This document shows, piece by piece, positions 32,270-43,380 of a stretch of DNA of 64,000 nt; the first letter of the stretch is position 1, and each line of letters starts with the position of its first letter. This stretch comes from Micrasema longulum (lineage: Eukaryota; Arthropoda; Insecta; Trichoptera; Brachycentridae), in assembly GCA_022494885.1 (NCBI GenBank), contig JAGVSM010004256.1, forward strand, positions 248,001 through 312,000, written 5' to 3'. A program made the position numbers and the translations under genes. The notes beneath the pieces were generated by a model. That model saw only the letters and a program-made list of their open reading frames with translations, did no database searches and was not told the origin of the DNA.

Positions 32270-32561
32270 CCCGTGTTTACAAATTTTGTGTTTTTATTTA
32301 ATATATTTTTTTTATATATATATATATTTTTAATTTTTTTTAGTGTTATGTTTTCTCGATTTTTAAAATTGTTTAATTTTTTATTTATTTTATTATTTTG
32401 TTTTGCATCTTATGTTTTATTTTTATGTTATTTTGTAAACTTGCCAAACACAAGAGCTAGACTCTTTTTTGGCAAGTTCAACCTTAAGTGTTTCATTTTT
32501 CTACTGAATGTATTGTTTATTTATGCTAAAATAAAGGTTTTTTTAAAAAAAAAAAAAAAAA
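32270..32561 (+). mobile_element. Probable retroelement 3' tail with hairpin and poly(A)
   Basis: Very T-rich sequence leads to a hairpin, AACTTGCCAAA (32438-32448) with TTTGGCAAGTT (32468-32478) and an inner AGAG/CTCT. An AATAAAGG motif then precedes a run of 17 A (32545-32561). The 108-codon frame is low complexity and not a gene. The hairpin-then-tail order parallels the LINE tails at 20.6, 47.0 and 59.7 kb. Confidence 0.5.
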
Positions 32562-32930
32562 TGCTGGGAACGCCCAGTTGCATTCCACCGTAAACAGTAC
32601 TGACGAGTCCAACTCGTTAGCGTTCATGTCGCAAACCCTGGGCAATGGTATCGGCGTGATCACAGCAGATAACGATACGGCGAAAGGCGAATTTCTGGCG
32701 CCTCCAAACCAGAGCCAACCAGCTAAGGAAAGGTAACACAGACAGAAAAATCCACCAGAGAAGGCAACGGGAAACCCTCTGGTCATCTTTTCTTAGGAAT
32801 CACTATGGCGAGTACATCCAATAAGCAGTTTTCCTGGCTGCGGAATATAAGAGTAGCACAAGACCGAGATGCTTTCGCTGGAGTGATTGCCAAAGTCTAG
32901 GGACCTCACAAGGCACCTCAAGAAGAATAA
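32562..32930. repeat. GC-rich island, probable retroelement segment
   Basis: About 370 bases are close to balanced composition between a poly(A) run and AT-rich DNA. Plus-strand words such as GAAGGCAACGGGAAACCCTC and AATCACTATGGCGAGTACAT are reminiscent of conserved 5' regions of some insect non-LTR elements, from memory. No single long frame is open (86 codons minus at 32526-32786, unrecognised). It sits immediately after a poly(A), so it may be the 5' part of a second inserted element. Confidence 0.4.
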
Positions 32931-33029
32931 TTTAAAAACAAACACCTACCACGCATGTATTTATAGCTTCCAGCATGAGAGGTTTTCTAGAAAAATTAAA
33001 ATAAAAGACTCAATGGGAACCCTTCTGTA

Positions 33030-33400
33030 TCGAGGCGGATGATGAATACAGTTCTGTGTGTGAAATAGGACCAGTACTCTGGACGAGTGTTTTAAACTCG
33101 ATGGCTGCTCTCGGGTAAAAATCCTGAATAAGAAAAAATCGAGTAGAGATAACACCGCCTCGTTTGATTACAGCACCGTTACGATTCTTGAGGTCCTGTA
33201 TTCGATTTCTAGCAGGGTGGAGATGAAATATTGATTTTAAAGGTTGTTCAAACTGCAATATTTCATTGCTAATGGGCGGGCTGGCATATGTAGCGTATGA
33301 CTGGTCATTTTATCTTTTCGTAACAGATGATGGAAATACGCTGCATTTGGTTTACAAATCGCTATTGTCATAAGGTCCTGTCCGTGCACGTTCAATCGAG
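33030..33400 (+). mobile_element. SINE family D, long copy
   Basis: Upstream module (GAGGCGGATGATGAATACAG, TCTGGACGAGTGTTTTAAAC, CTCGATGGCTGCTCTCGGGT), tRNA-like head (CCGCCTCGTTTGATTACAGC, box B TGTATTCGATTTCTAGC), then GATGAAATATTG, CTGCAATATTTCATTGC and AAATACGCTGCATTTGGT. The 3' end is diverged beyond about 33385. Open frames on the minus strand here are by-products. Confidence 0.65.
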
Positions 33401-33436
33401 GACAATGTGGCCATGCGCGGTGGTAGTGGTAATCAT

Positions 33437-33497
33437 TGTTCCGCGGAGATAGCCTGCCCGTCTATCTCCATGACAATGTCTCGGAACAATGTCCTGT
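33437..33497. repeat. Two-stem hairpin
   Basis: CATTGTTCCG pairs with CGGAACAATG. Inside, GGAGATAG pairs with CTATCTCC. The surrounding GGACAATG / CAATGTCC words extend the symmetry. It lies between SINE D and a LINE C-terminus, possibly in the latter's degraded upstream part. Confidence 0.55.
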
Positions 33498-33564
33498 CCT
33501 ACAAATTGCTGTTTCATATTGTACTGTCCGCGTGTAAACGGCATTTAAGATAGGGCAATCTTGA

Positions 33565-33900
33565 TCAAACAATAACCTTAATTCACTAACACACAGAAGA
33601 GATAACTTCAACCAGATTCTGCTTTACAAAATTGTAAATTTTAAATTTGATTCCTCAGAACTAATTCATCTACTTGCTTATCGTGTCCCTTTCAGACCTA
33701 CTAGACCGTCTGGTATTTTCTATATTCCTAACATTAAAACTTGTCTTCGGAAACATTCTATTATTCCTCGTATATGTAAAATATTTAACAAGAAGTTTAA
33801 TAGTCTATATATTTAACACTCCGTAAAATAGGTATAGAAGAGAACTAACAAGCTTGATGAAGAATAACAAGACGTTTTGTCTTTTTTGCTGTTTATTTCT
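33565..33900 (+). mobile_element. CR1/Jockey-like LINE, last 80 codons and tail
   Basis: A frame without an ATG is open from 33565 to the stop at 33814-33816. It reads LNSLTHRRDNFNQILLYKIV, then RVPFRPTRPSGIFYIPN and CLRKHSIIPRICKIFNKKF. This is the standard C-terminal order of non-LTR ORF2 (sL..RR...dl..lYKi......vP....R....f.vP......s...R....N). The coding end is intact even though the rest is missing. The tail continues AT-rich to about 33900. Confidence 0.75.
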
Positions 33901-34124
33901 CGTCATCAAATCAAATGCAATTTTACACTCCTACTTTCCTTCATTCATCCTCTATCACTCCTCATCACTTTCCTTATTTTCCTTCCCACTATCTAGTTAG
34001 TGTTTTGTCCCTATTTCTTTTATTTTAATTTATATGAATAACATTATAGCAACTACCTATAATTTTTTATAGTTTAAACCATCCATTTATTTTATTACAA
34101 TTAGGTGAATACATGTTATTGGAT

Positions 34125-34325
34125 GTCTGTTAACGAAAATCGGACTGTAGGGATTAACGAAATTCATTCAGTTTTGTGAAAGGTTGGAAATGTTTGAAGA
34201 AAGGAAAGGAGCACGGAATATACACCTACCTTTAATACGATGTGAATGTTCTTCAATTTTGGGCACTGGATGATGATATGCACTATGAAATGTAACGATG
34301 TTTGCAACGACGCGCGATGCGTTTT
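34125..34325 (-). repeat. Repeat W, copy 2
   Basis: Complement of copy 1 at 31138-31345. The minus strand reads GCGCGTCGTTGCAAACATCG, CCCAAAATTGAAGAACATTC, CATCGTATTAAAGGTAGGTG, TTCCTTTCTTCAAACATTTC. Both copies keep AAAGGTAGGT, a splice-donor-like word. Confidence 0.7.
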
Positions 34326-34589
34326 TTAGAAAAGATTTTTTATGTAATTTAATGTTATGTCAAATGTTCTATTTTTGTATTTTTTCTATCTTGATGAAAG
34401 GTAGGTACCATAAAGATGGGTCAAGAGAAGAAGAGGAAAGAAAGGTAATCGGCCCGAAATAATATCGAAAAATGCTATTATTTACTAAACAATGACAGAC
34501 CCTACTATTTTAATATTTATTTTATTTAAAAGTCTGTATGTATAAACATTTAACCTGCCCAGCTATTTGTATTCTAAATAAATACGGAG

Positions 34590-35560
34590 TTTAATTCGTG
34601 TGTCATTTAAGAACAAGATGATATTGATTATTTTCATGACTGGTGCAAAATGAACCTTGAATTAAATATCAACAAATACAAAATTATTTCTTGCCATAAA
34701 TCCAAAAAAAAAATTACCTTTGATTATAATCTTAATGACCAAATTCTTTCTGTTGTAACTTCAATAAGAGATCTCGGGGTGATTCTAGACAACAAACTAA
34801 ATTTTCATGACAACATTGACTATAACATTAACAAATCTTTTAAATTCTTTGGATTTGTTAATGAGCGACATCCGATTTTGAAAACATATTACCTCTAAAA
34901 ATCCTTTACTGCTCATTAGTTCGTCTCATTCTTGAAAACGCCTCCGTAATATGGTCTCCTTCATATGTTACTCGTATAAATCGCATCGAATCAGCTCAAC
35001 ATAAATTTATAAGAAAAGTTGCTTACAAACTAGGAATCACTATTATAGTTAGACCGACATGAAACTTTTCCTTAATATATCCAGTTTCTCACAACGTCAA
35101 TTCAATCCAGATTTAATTTGCGTGTATAAAATACTTAATAGTTTATTTGATGTCCCAACTATTCTCAAACAAATATCTCTTAATGTTCCTTCACGTAGAC
35201 TCATAAATAATGAAATAATGTTCTTTGGTCATCATAAGCCTAATTATGGTTTACATGTGCCTCTACTCAGAATGATTATATTTGTAAATGAAAATAATGA
35301 TCTTAATTTTTTATATTGTAAATTGTTTTTTTTTACAAATAAACTGAAAAAATATTCCCGATAAATTTACTGTATATTTGTAGAATTAACCTGGATTCCA
35401 TAATGCCTGTCTAATGTACTAACTTGTCTTTCCTTTTCTTTGTTGTACTGCTTCTATTATTTGTTACTGTATTATTATTTCTACTTTTTCGTTTAAATTT
35501 AAATTGGACATTTTCCGTCAATTTGTTAAATATATAAATATTCCAAATTATTTTTAGGAA
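34590..35560 (+). mobile_element. CR1/Jockey-like LINE, 3' half of reverse transcriptase
   Basis: 34650-34898 encodes MNLELNINKYKIISCHKSKK and RDLGVILDNKLNFHDNIDYN, the conserved 'lN..K...i' and 'DLGV.lD..L.F..Hi' blocks. About 34900-35040 reads ILYCSLVRLILENASVIWSP and RIESAQHKFIRKVAYKLGI. 35059-35364 gives QRQFNPDLICVYKILNSL and LNVPSRRLINNEIMFFGHH with a stop at the expected place. There are frameshifts between the blocks. It is closely related in wording to the copy at 58.66-59.9 kb. The AT-rich 3' tail extends to about 35550. Confidence 0.88.
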
Positions 35561-35569
35561 TGTACCTAC

Positions 35570-37060
35570 TGACTGCGTAGACCGTGGATTTATCTAGAAG
35601 TGGCAAGTGTTTTTTAAATCGATGTTGAGATGCTGATCTAAGTACAAAACCCCTTTGTCAAAAAGTACTTCGGTTAGGAAGAACATCGGTTAGGAAAACA
35701 ACCGAAAATTTCCGCAAAGGTTGAATTGTTACGTCACCGCCACAAGTCATCAATCACAACAAATAATAATCATTTCCCTTCTGGTTAGAATTTCGTCCTG
35801 CGGCTTAGGAATAATCAAGGATCAAAACAAATTCAGCCCTTGCATAGAACCTCCCACCCTTTCATCCCATACTTGCAATTTATACTAAGACTCGAATCCC
35901 CCTTATTTCGCTAAACTCGTTCGCGTTCAGAGGAATTGCAACTTGAGTGTTAAAAGGCAAACTTTTTGTGGTTGAAAATTACAAGTGCGTACAAAATTTA
36001 GTCGAATGAATCCAAAGCGCAGTTTCGACTTTTTACCGCAAATTACAAACGGAAATGAACAGAATGTGTTAAGTGGAGAGTGAGGTTATGTTTTCATAAC
36101 TCTGATTGTTCTGTTTTTGATGAGTTTGCTGCGAGTGTTACTTATGTGAATAAAAATACGGGGTAAAATTTGTTACATTATTAAGTTACACAATGCGTAC
36201 GCAATTTTGAAGGGGGTTTTTAATTATTTAACAGCGCTCACGTTTGATAATTAATGTGTGTAAGTTATGATTCGGTAGTCGGTAATTAAGTGAGTGCTTT
36301 TATTAGTGAAATTATAGCGCCTGAGTAATAACAACACACGTCGTTATTCGTCAGCGTATCATTTATTGACTGTCGGCTAATTATGAATATTAATAAAGCT
36401 TTAATTGCACTTTTGATTCGATAGAAAAAAAATTAAAGCCAGTCTTGAGATCCATCGATTACCAGAAAAAATACTCAACAAAACACGCTAAAAACCGGCT
36501 TAAAAAAATATCACAGTCTTACACGACAAAATGTCGCGTTTTGAAACTTGCTTGTAGTAAGAACAACCAACAGGCTCCCAGAGTTCTATAGAATATATTA
36601 ATTTTTAAAAATACTACTTGAGAAGGTATGTGGAGGGTGAAATTTAGTTTTAAGTTCTTCTTTTACCTCGGATATTTCTTACCATATGTAAACGTTCATT
36701 TTTATATTTTGTTTTAATTTATTTGCATTATATACTAAATTTGCTATGTTATTTCAGTTTTATGTACATATTCATGGTAATATTAAAGGCATGTATACTT
36801 TATTACATTTTTGTAATAAAAATAAATAAAACTCTGAACAAGTCAAATCGTGGTTAGTTATAATTGTAAATGTTATTTTTTTTAATTAATACATAGTCAA
36901 AAAAAATATTTATTCTTTTTTTTTCATTGTAATCTACTTTTACACATTTATTTTTATTTTTTATAATTTACAATCAATTATTTATACAACAAATTAATTA
37001 AGTAGTAAAAGTTCCCTGTTTTAATCGTATTATGCGTTTTTAAAGAAAAAATACACTGGC
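35570..37060. other. Mixed to AT-rich stretch, no gene recognised
   Basis: 35690-36130 has a more even composition, not repeated in the window (GTCACCGCCACAAGTCATCA, CTCGTTCGCGTTCAGAGG), possibly conserved non-coding DNA. The rest is AT-rich. Confidence 0.4.
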
Positions 37061-37143
37061 ACCCCTTTTTACACGGGGTCTACGTTCCACACAGTACAGT
37101 GTGAAAAAATGTTTATACTGATAAAAGAAAAATACTGGATTTC

Positions 37144-37360
37144 AATTAAACGTAGTTATGCAGAAAGCAACCAGTCCACCATTAAAAAAAATATATATAT
37201 TGATGTTATCGGGTGCAGTAAGGTCAATTCTATGTTCTACTAAAAATAGCTAGACCGCTTTCATACAAAAAATTGTAATAATCACCTTCTGAAAATAGTG
37301 TCGATCACAAAAACGGCATTTATCAATTTGCAGAAAACACCCGTAGCACTTTTTTTACAA
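37144..37360 (+). mobile_element. MITE M8 family, half copy
   Basis: AATTAAACGTAGTTATGCAG, TTGATGTTATCGGGTGCAGT, ATTCTATGTTCTACTAAAA, TAGACCGCTTTCATAC, ATTTGCAGAAAACACCC match the complement of the right half of 49874-50301. The second inverted repeat is missing. Confidence 0.65.
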
Positions 37361-37364
37361 TATT

Positions 37365-37410
37365 ACAAAACAAAACAACAAACAAACCATCACGCCGTTT
37401 CCCCGTATAA
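37365..37410 (-). mobile_element. RTE-like LINE, extreme 3' end fragment
   Basis: The minus strand reads ACGGGGAAACGGCGTGATGG followed by TTTGTTTGTTGTTTTG. This matches the terminal words of the copies at about 1050 and 13640. Confidence 0.45.
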
Positions 37411-37419
37411 TCAAATATA

Positions 37420-38620
37420 CAAAATGATGGTATTATTAAAAAAAAAATAGTAGTCTTAAAAAAACACAAAATAAGAGTATTATTGAAATCAACAGAAAAA
37501 CAATATATGTATATAAAAACTTAATTGAAATGATAATTGAGATATGTTTTCTAGAAACTCACTCAATACTATAGTAAGAAATAGGAGCAAGAAATCATAT
37601 GCCAAAAAATAGTACGTACTAATTAAATAATACAAAAATTCCTAATGAAAAAACATAAAAATATCAAGATATTTAAAAAAAATATATACTTTGATATTTT
37701 TCTCTATTTTTCTGTTTTTGAATTTTCCAATCATCATGTGAAATTTATTATTTTCCTCGACACGTGCCAATTAAATGTTAAGTTCATGATTTTCTTTTTG
37801 TATTGTGACTAACTCGTCGTTTACCTCATTGAGTTTTTCATAAAAACCTAAAATTTTCCAAGTAATTCTTCATTATTTTCATATTGTATCTCCCATATGT
37901 TTTTCTTAAACCACGACATATCAAAATACTAAGAATAAAAACTCAAAATACTTATTAGAATTTAACTACTATTACGAACCGCTAAATTAATAAAAAGATA
38001 TAGAAATCCATTTTTAGACCGTGTTATTTCGAAACCGTATAAAACGAGGTTCCGGTGTAGTTATATTAAATGTATAACCAACACCTATTCTCGTTTACCT
38101 AATGCTAGCATACTTACTCTTACTTGCCAACTTAAACCAATTTCGTGCAAACAAATTCGAACAATTTAACCATTTCTTATGTGAAAAAAGGCAGTAAATA
38201 AATCCTCTCGAGAAAAGACATTACCAGTTCTCTGGGGAGTCTTAACGAGAATGTTTTAAACTTTGGTCATATTTTGTTTCGCTTTTAACTTGATAGCGAA
38301 ACTCTTAAACCAATTTAGAAATTACGTAAACATCTTCAAAAATAAACGAAGAATAAAAAATGTTTGTACGAAATTATTCTTCGCTTTTATTAAATATTCC
38401 TGGCTGAGATTAACAGCGTCAATTAATTTTAATTATATGCATATAACATAAACAATAATAGTACCATAATAAAATAAAATAAATAACCAGAAAGTTAGTG
38501 CTTCAAATATAAACTTTACAGTAATAGTACCATTTAGAGGTTTCGTTAAAAATACGCTCTGGATCTTTGCACATAAAAATATTGTGATGTATTCTTACAA
38601 ACTTATTTTTTTTTAATAAA
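37420..38620. other. AT-rich stretch, no gene recognised
   Basis: No coding or RNA gene signal. The 38263-38451 frame has no motif. Confidence 0.45.
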
Positions 38621-38626
38621 AAAATA

Positions 38627-38790
38627 AATCTTTGCGTTCTTATGATATACCCAAATATTTATATTTCGGTGGCTATTTTCAACGAGTTGTATTATATAAG
38701 AAAATGGAAATTAAGTTGTGGTAGAGTGGGGTGCGAACCTTGGACCTTTGATTCATGAGTCCATGACACTACCCACGGATAGTGTATTGT
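38627..38790 (-). mobile_element. SINE family A, copy 3
   Basis: On the minus strand: CGTGGGTAGTGTCATGGAC, AGGTTCGCACCCCAC (box B, one change), CAACTCGTTGAAAATAGCC and the tail AAATATTTGGGTATATCATA. Confidence 0.7.
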
Positions 38791-38882
38791 AAGTAGGGTA
38801 CAATCAACACATTGGCCACTAATGTTCAAGTAAAATTTTGTATTTTAAAGTGATTACTGATTTAAATAATATTTAAACTGAA

Positions 38883-39085
38883 TGATATGGATATGGAAAG
38901 GAGAGTAAGTGCCGGGCACAGTGTGAATGGTGCACTAAAATCAAAAGCAAATAAATGTATGTCGCAGGAGGCAAAATCAGCAGTTCACAGTGGAGTCCTG
39001 GTGCCGATGTTTTATATGGAAGCAGAGTATGGAATTTGAAATACAAAGATGAAAGAAAGTTGAATAGAGGCAAATGTGTAGTAAA
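38883..39085 (+). mobile_element. RTE-like LINE fragment
   Basis: One frame reads DMDMERRVSAGHSVNGALKS then QEAKSAVHSGVLVPMFYMEA without a stop for about 55 codons. It aligns with the RRVNASNEINYALS and NGVLVPTLMYRSE blocks at 494-650. The 3' part (GHV.RM onward) is missing. Confidence 0.75.
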
Positions 39086-39510
39086 ACCTTAGAGTAATAA
39101 TACGCCAATGGCTAATAGAGTCGCCCATATGGATAATTAAGCCCAAGATCGTACATCTTAACATATTCCAAGAGAAGAGTAGAATAACAACAGAGAAGGA
39201 AAGGGGAGTTAACTAATGGGGGGGGGTATGAAGAGGAAAGGCGGTCAGATTTTTCTTCATAGAAACGTATTTGCGTATTTTCTCCCTGGATCATTATATC
39301 ACTACAGCATTGATTTTTACACACAATATACATTTATCATTAGCGTGTCTCTGTTGTTTTGTTTTTTTTTATAGATGGTTTCTTATGGGAGCTAGGACCA
39401 TCCAAAAACCTCAAAAAACCCTAATAGTCCCCAGTTTTATCTCCCGTCTTCGGACGTACGCTACACAAATAAGATAAACAATTTTGGACATAATGATGTA
39501 ATAACTTATA

Positions 39511-39748
39511 ATTCATCATCATCATCGTTCCCTTTCCGCACCTAATGATGCATAGGGCACTGCATTGGTACACCAATCAATGGTGAGATGATCAGTCTTA
39601 CGCTTCAGGTACCAGTCCAGAGACTATGAAATATTCTAGTGTGAAAACACCCTTTTAAATAAATATTTCATATCAACCATGTCGGGAATCGTTTCCGAGA
39701 CCTCTTGCATGGCAAGCTAACGCGCTGACCATTACACCACAAGCCAAC
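39511..39748 (-). mobile_element. SINE family D copy with target duplication
   Basis: Flanked by AACTTATA at 39503-39510 and 39749-39756. The minus strand has a tRNA-like head (GGCTTGTGGTGTAATGGTCA), CTCGGAAACGATTCCC as damaged box B, ACATGGTTGATATGAAATAT, GGACTGGTACCTGAAGCGTA, and a GATGATGATGATGAAT tail. Confidence 0.8.
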
Positions 39749-39788
39749 AACTTATATTTACATATAACCTTACATATAACTTATAACC

Positions 39789-40190
39789 TATATTTACATA
39801 TAAGTTATTCATTTGAAAATATTTGGTACACTTCCACTTATTTATTTGACCAATTAGCGCTTTCACCCTCTAATAGGCATCTTCAGACCGGTGAATATTA
39901 TACAATGTAAGGATAATTTATATAAAACTAAAAATTATCTTAAGTGTAGGTACATTTAAAAATAAGTTGAAAAAGACACAATACGCAATATTTCAATGGA
40001 ACAGAGTGAGACAAATTATTAATTTGTCTCACCATTGAAATATTGAAGATGCCCATTAGAGGGCGAAAGAGCTAATTGGTCAAATAAATATGTGAAAGTT
40101 TACCAAGTATTTTTAAATTAATAACTTATATGTAAATATAAGTAATTGCATCATTACAATGGAATTCCATCAAGAATTGTCAATGAATAT
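39789..40190. mobile_element. Penelope-like inverted terminal arms
   Basis: A minus arm (39789-40022) and a shorter plus arm (40023-40190) meet at AATTATTAATTTGTCTCACC. Both contain the terminal block CCCATTAGAGGG(C/T)GAAAG followed by GCTAATTGGTCAAATAAATA and AGTATTTTTAAATTAATAAC. This block ends the Penelope-like copy at 57.4-58.0 kb. Paired inverted termini are a known Penelope-like feature. No coding sequence lies between them. Confidence 0.7.
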
Positions 40191-40444
40191 TTTTTTTAAA
40201 TGAAAATATTTTTTTTACATATATTAATAATACAGACACCGAAAAATTCATTTTGATGCTCTTTCTAAAAAAAACAAACAAATCGGTTTAGTTTTGGGGT
40301 GCGGAAAACGGGACAGCGAAACGTCGCTTTAGTCGATTTTAGCTAGGCACAATCAGTCCGATGTGCATTTGCTAGAGAGGGACGGAAAAACTATGCGTAT
40401 TCATCGAAATTCCCAGACACCGCCTACTTATACAACATAAGTAG

Positions 40445-42540
40445 ATACATTAATTTAATATAATCATAATATATAATAATAACTTACCAATCCAGAGTCT
40501 TGGATTTCAATGGTTAAGTCTGCAACAAATAAAATAATAGATTAATAAAAGTTTTAAATAGAAAAACAATGTTCTAACAAACACTTTAAGTACCTACATC
40601 AGTACGATCAAGCATAATCAAAATCAAAATAATTATAACTTCCTATATGTTTATTTCCATAATAAGTAAGTACTATTGGTGAATAAGATAATATATCAGG
40701 AACTTGTAAAACTCCATAGATCAAAAATGTAACAGATAAAACATAATATAAGTTTACATTAAATCAATTGTTTTTTTTAATATCAGACCGCCCGTATCCA
40801 AAAACACCCACCACATAATTAATTTCATTGAACAATTTTTTTTCCGTAAATTTTTCTTTAAATAAGACAACAAATTATAATGTTAAAAATGTATTTTATT
40901 TAGTTAGACAAAATATTTTTATTTGTTTTTTTTTATAAGACATCAATATTAATTTAGCAAAATTGTTTTTTGATCTAGGTATTTCAATTAAAAGCAGACT
41001 TATCAGCAAATTACAAGATCAAATACTGTAGTGCGCCAATGAAAATAAGGAAGATTTATGTTTTTTGTAAAAAAAAATCGACCAAGCTAAGACATTCTCA
41101 AAAATTTTTCAGTGTTATTTCAGATTATATATCTTGATATATATTGATTTTTATGTTTTTTCAATGTGTATTTTTGTATCATTTAATTTAGTACTTACTA
41201 TTATTTGGCATGGTATTGATTACTCCTATTTCTTATATTTCTTACTAAAGTATATAGTGATGATCCAGAAAACATATCTCAATTATCATTTCAATTATGT
41301 TTTTATATATATATTATTTTTCTGTTGATTTTTTTTAGATTTTAATGATACCATTATTTTGTATATTTGATTATAAATGAATCTTAATTAGTATAATTTA
41401 TATTTTAAAATTTATATCTGACTTATTACTTTTAACTTTTTTTTCTATATTTCTATTTTATTGCATCTCATGTCATAATTTAAACTAATTAATTTTACAA
41501 GCCTTAATAAGTTCATCAATATTTAAACTTGTTCAATTTTGAATGAATAAATAAATAAAGAAATTAAGGTAATGAAAAATCCGCTTTAAACAATGTGGAT
41601 TTGTTCTGATGTCGTCAAACTAAAATTATTTTACAAAAACGAACGAAGCTTATATTTCAAATAAATCCATTTTTTTCGTACATTTTAAATAAGTGTCCCC
41701 GTACAATTTAACGATTGCCCATTGTATGTAATATCCGAGAAAAATTTTATAAAATTTAGTTTGGTGAAACATTGCGCTTCTTCACTGGCGGATGATTCGT
41801 CGATTCCTCACAAACTGTATAGAATAGATACGTTGGCAGGTCGTGAGAAAGGTATAATACATCACGGAAAAGGCTTCTCATGTTAGCTGGTACGCAACTC
41901 ACGTTTTAATTGGCAGCTGGTATCGCAGGAAGCCAGTCGGGGAGTATTTACGTGCTTCGAGAGCTTTCCAGAACCACCCCCGAACTTGGCAAGCTGTAGG
42001 GAACACACCCTTAGCTCTGTCACTTTGTAACTCAAACGCCATATTAGGAGTGTAGTTGAAAGGTTATTTTAAAATGCATTAGATGCTTTTGTAACTTTAA
42101 TCCTAATTCAAGGTCTGGAAGAAAGAATAATTTTAAAATACATTATTTTATTTAACATATTATAACGAAAATGGAGAATATTTTAAAGAAGGGAATTTTT
42201 AATTTATGATCCTTTTATCAGGGACGCGATCCCAAACACTATCTTCATAGGTACATATCGAGACGGTATAAAGTAAAATCGATATTTACAAGTACAAACA
42301 AAAATGTGTATATTTTAAAAAGGAATAAGTTTAATGAGTAAAATTGTTGTTTTTTAGCGTTCTTTAGTTCGTAACAGTTCTTCAATGTACGGTATAGCAA
42401 CTTTAACTTATTAACTATAAACAAATTACAAAAAAAAAATATAAAAGATCTTATTAAAGAATTACTAAAAATAGTCTATATTTTACAATAACATTCTAGT
42501 TTTTATTTTTTAAGTTCGACAATGGCAAAACAATAACGAA
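40445..42540. other. Very AT-rich stretch; one GC-richer island
   Basis: No gene supported. At 41770-42060 composition is more even (AGGAAGCCAGTCGGGGAGTA, CTTTCCAGAACCACCCCCGA) and is not repeated in the window. It may be a conserved non-coding element or an unrecognised exon. Confidence 0.4.
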
Positions 42541-42902
42541 TTATTTGAATGGACATCAATCGAATATCAGTAATAGGGATATAATTTTTAATTTTTTTGG
42601 ATTTATAATTTTTAATTCCCGCAAAAACAACCATTCAATTGGCCACGCCCCTAATACGTCACGATTCAAGTTTATTTGTTCCTGCCCATTCAAATTTCTT
42701 CACATTGTCACGAATCTTGACGTCACAACTGCGAAGGCCAAACATGTTGAATTTTTCAAGCAACGTATTTTTTTTACATTTATGTATGAAAACATTTCTC
42801 CACAATATCCATATTGATTTTGAACAGTTAATTATTCCAAATCCATTTCATATATTTTTATCGATATTCGTAGAATGTGATATTTCCCTATTGTACTAAT
42901 TT

Positions 42903-43055
42903 TCCACCCGAGTACAGCCGAACGTAATCCGACGCATCCCGACCATAGGTTTCGGCAGAGCCGAAGTTTAAGACGATTTTTGATAGAAACCAAAACCGCA
43001 GCCGAACCTCGATTTATTGTCCGAAACTAACCGAAACCGAAGCTTTGGTAGGTCA
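42903..43055 (+). repeat. Repeat Z, copy 1 (CCGAAAC-rich)
   Basis: GAGTACAGCCGAACGTAATC, CCGACGCATCCCGACC, and several CCGAA/CCGAAAC words match the complement of 58135-58245, where TTCGGTTTCGG words appear. The unit is internally repetitive in CCGAAA-like words. Confidence 0.6.
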
Positions 43056-43130
43056 CTGCTTAAAAGTAATTTATTTATTCGGGGAAGTGACTAGGACTAC
43101 ACAACATTAAGAACTTACTTTTTAAAATAC

Positions 43131-43380
43131 CAGGGCCCCTATTACAATGGGAAGTTAACAGAGTTATCTTCGACTGTCTATAAAGAAAAATCGACATTTG
43201 TGTACGAAAATGAGTATATGTGCATGAACATTTAAACTATCTTCATCGGTAAACTATAATTGAACTTGTTTAAAAGAAAAAAAAACGTATGCACATTCTG
43301 CTTTTAATGCAGAAAACTTATTTTACTTTGTAGATAAATTTGAAGATAAATGTTAACTTCCTATTGTAATGGGGGCCCAG
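43131..43380. mobile_element. MITE M7, GGGCCC ends
   Basis: CAGGGCCCCTATTACAATGG continuing GAAGTTAAC pairs with the right end, whose complement starts CTGGGCCCCCATTACAATAG. Arms extend to TTATCTTC, about 38 bp. The interior is AT-rich. Target duplication is not recognisable. Confidence 0.7.

Larger units (their letters stand above)
39187..40440 (+). repeat. Repeat X, copy 1, split by a SINE and a Penelope-like insertion
   Basis: X parts lie at about 39187-39500 (AGAAACGTATTTGCGTATTT, TCTCCCTGGATCATTAT, GGAGCTAGGACCATCCAAAA, CTCCCGTCTTCGGACGTACG) and 40230-40440 (AAATCGGTTTAGTTTTGGGG, CGATTTTAGCTAGGCACAAT, CAGTCCGATG). An uninterrupted copy is at 52195-52660. The class is unknown. Confidence 0.65.

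Noticed and set aside
32267..32593. 108-codon plus ORF as a membrane protein
   Set aside because: Translation of T-rich retroelement tail ending in a poly(A) run.
33850..33895. CTTGATGAAGAATAACAAGACG as a hammerhead
   Set aside because: No stem I partner and no GAAA box. It is more likely part of a LINE tail.
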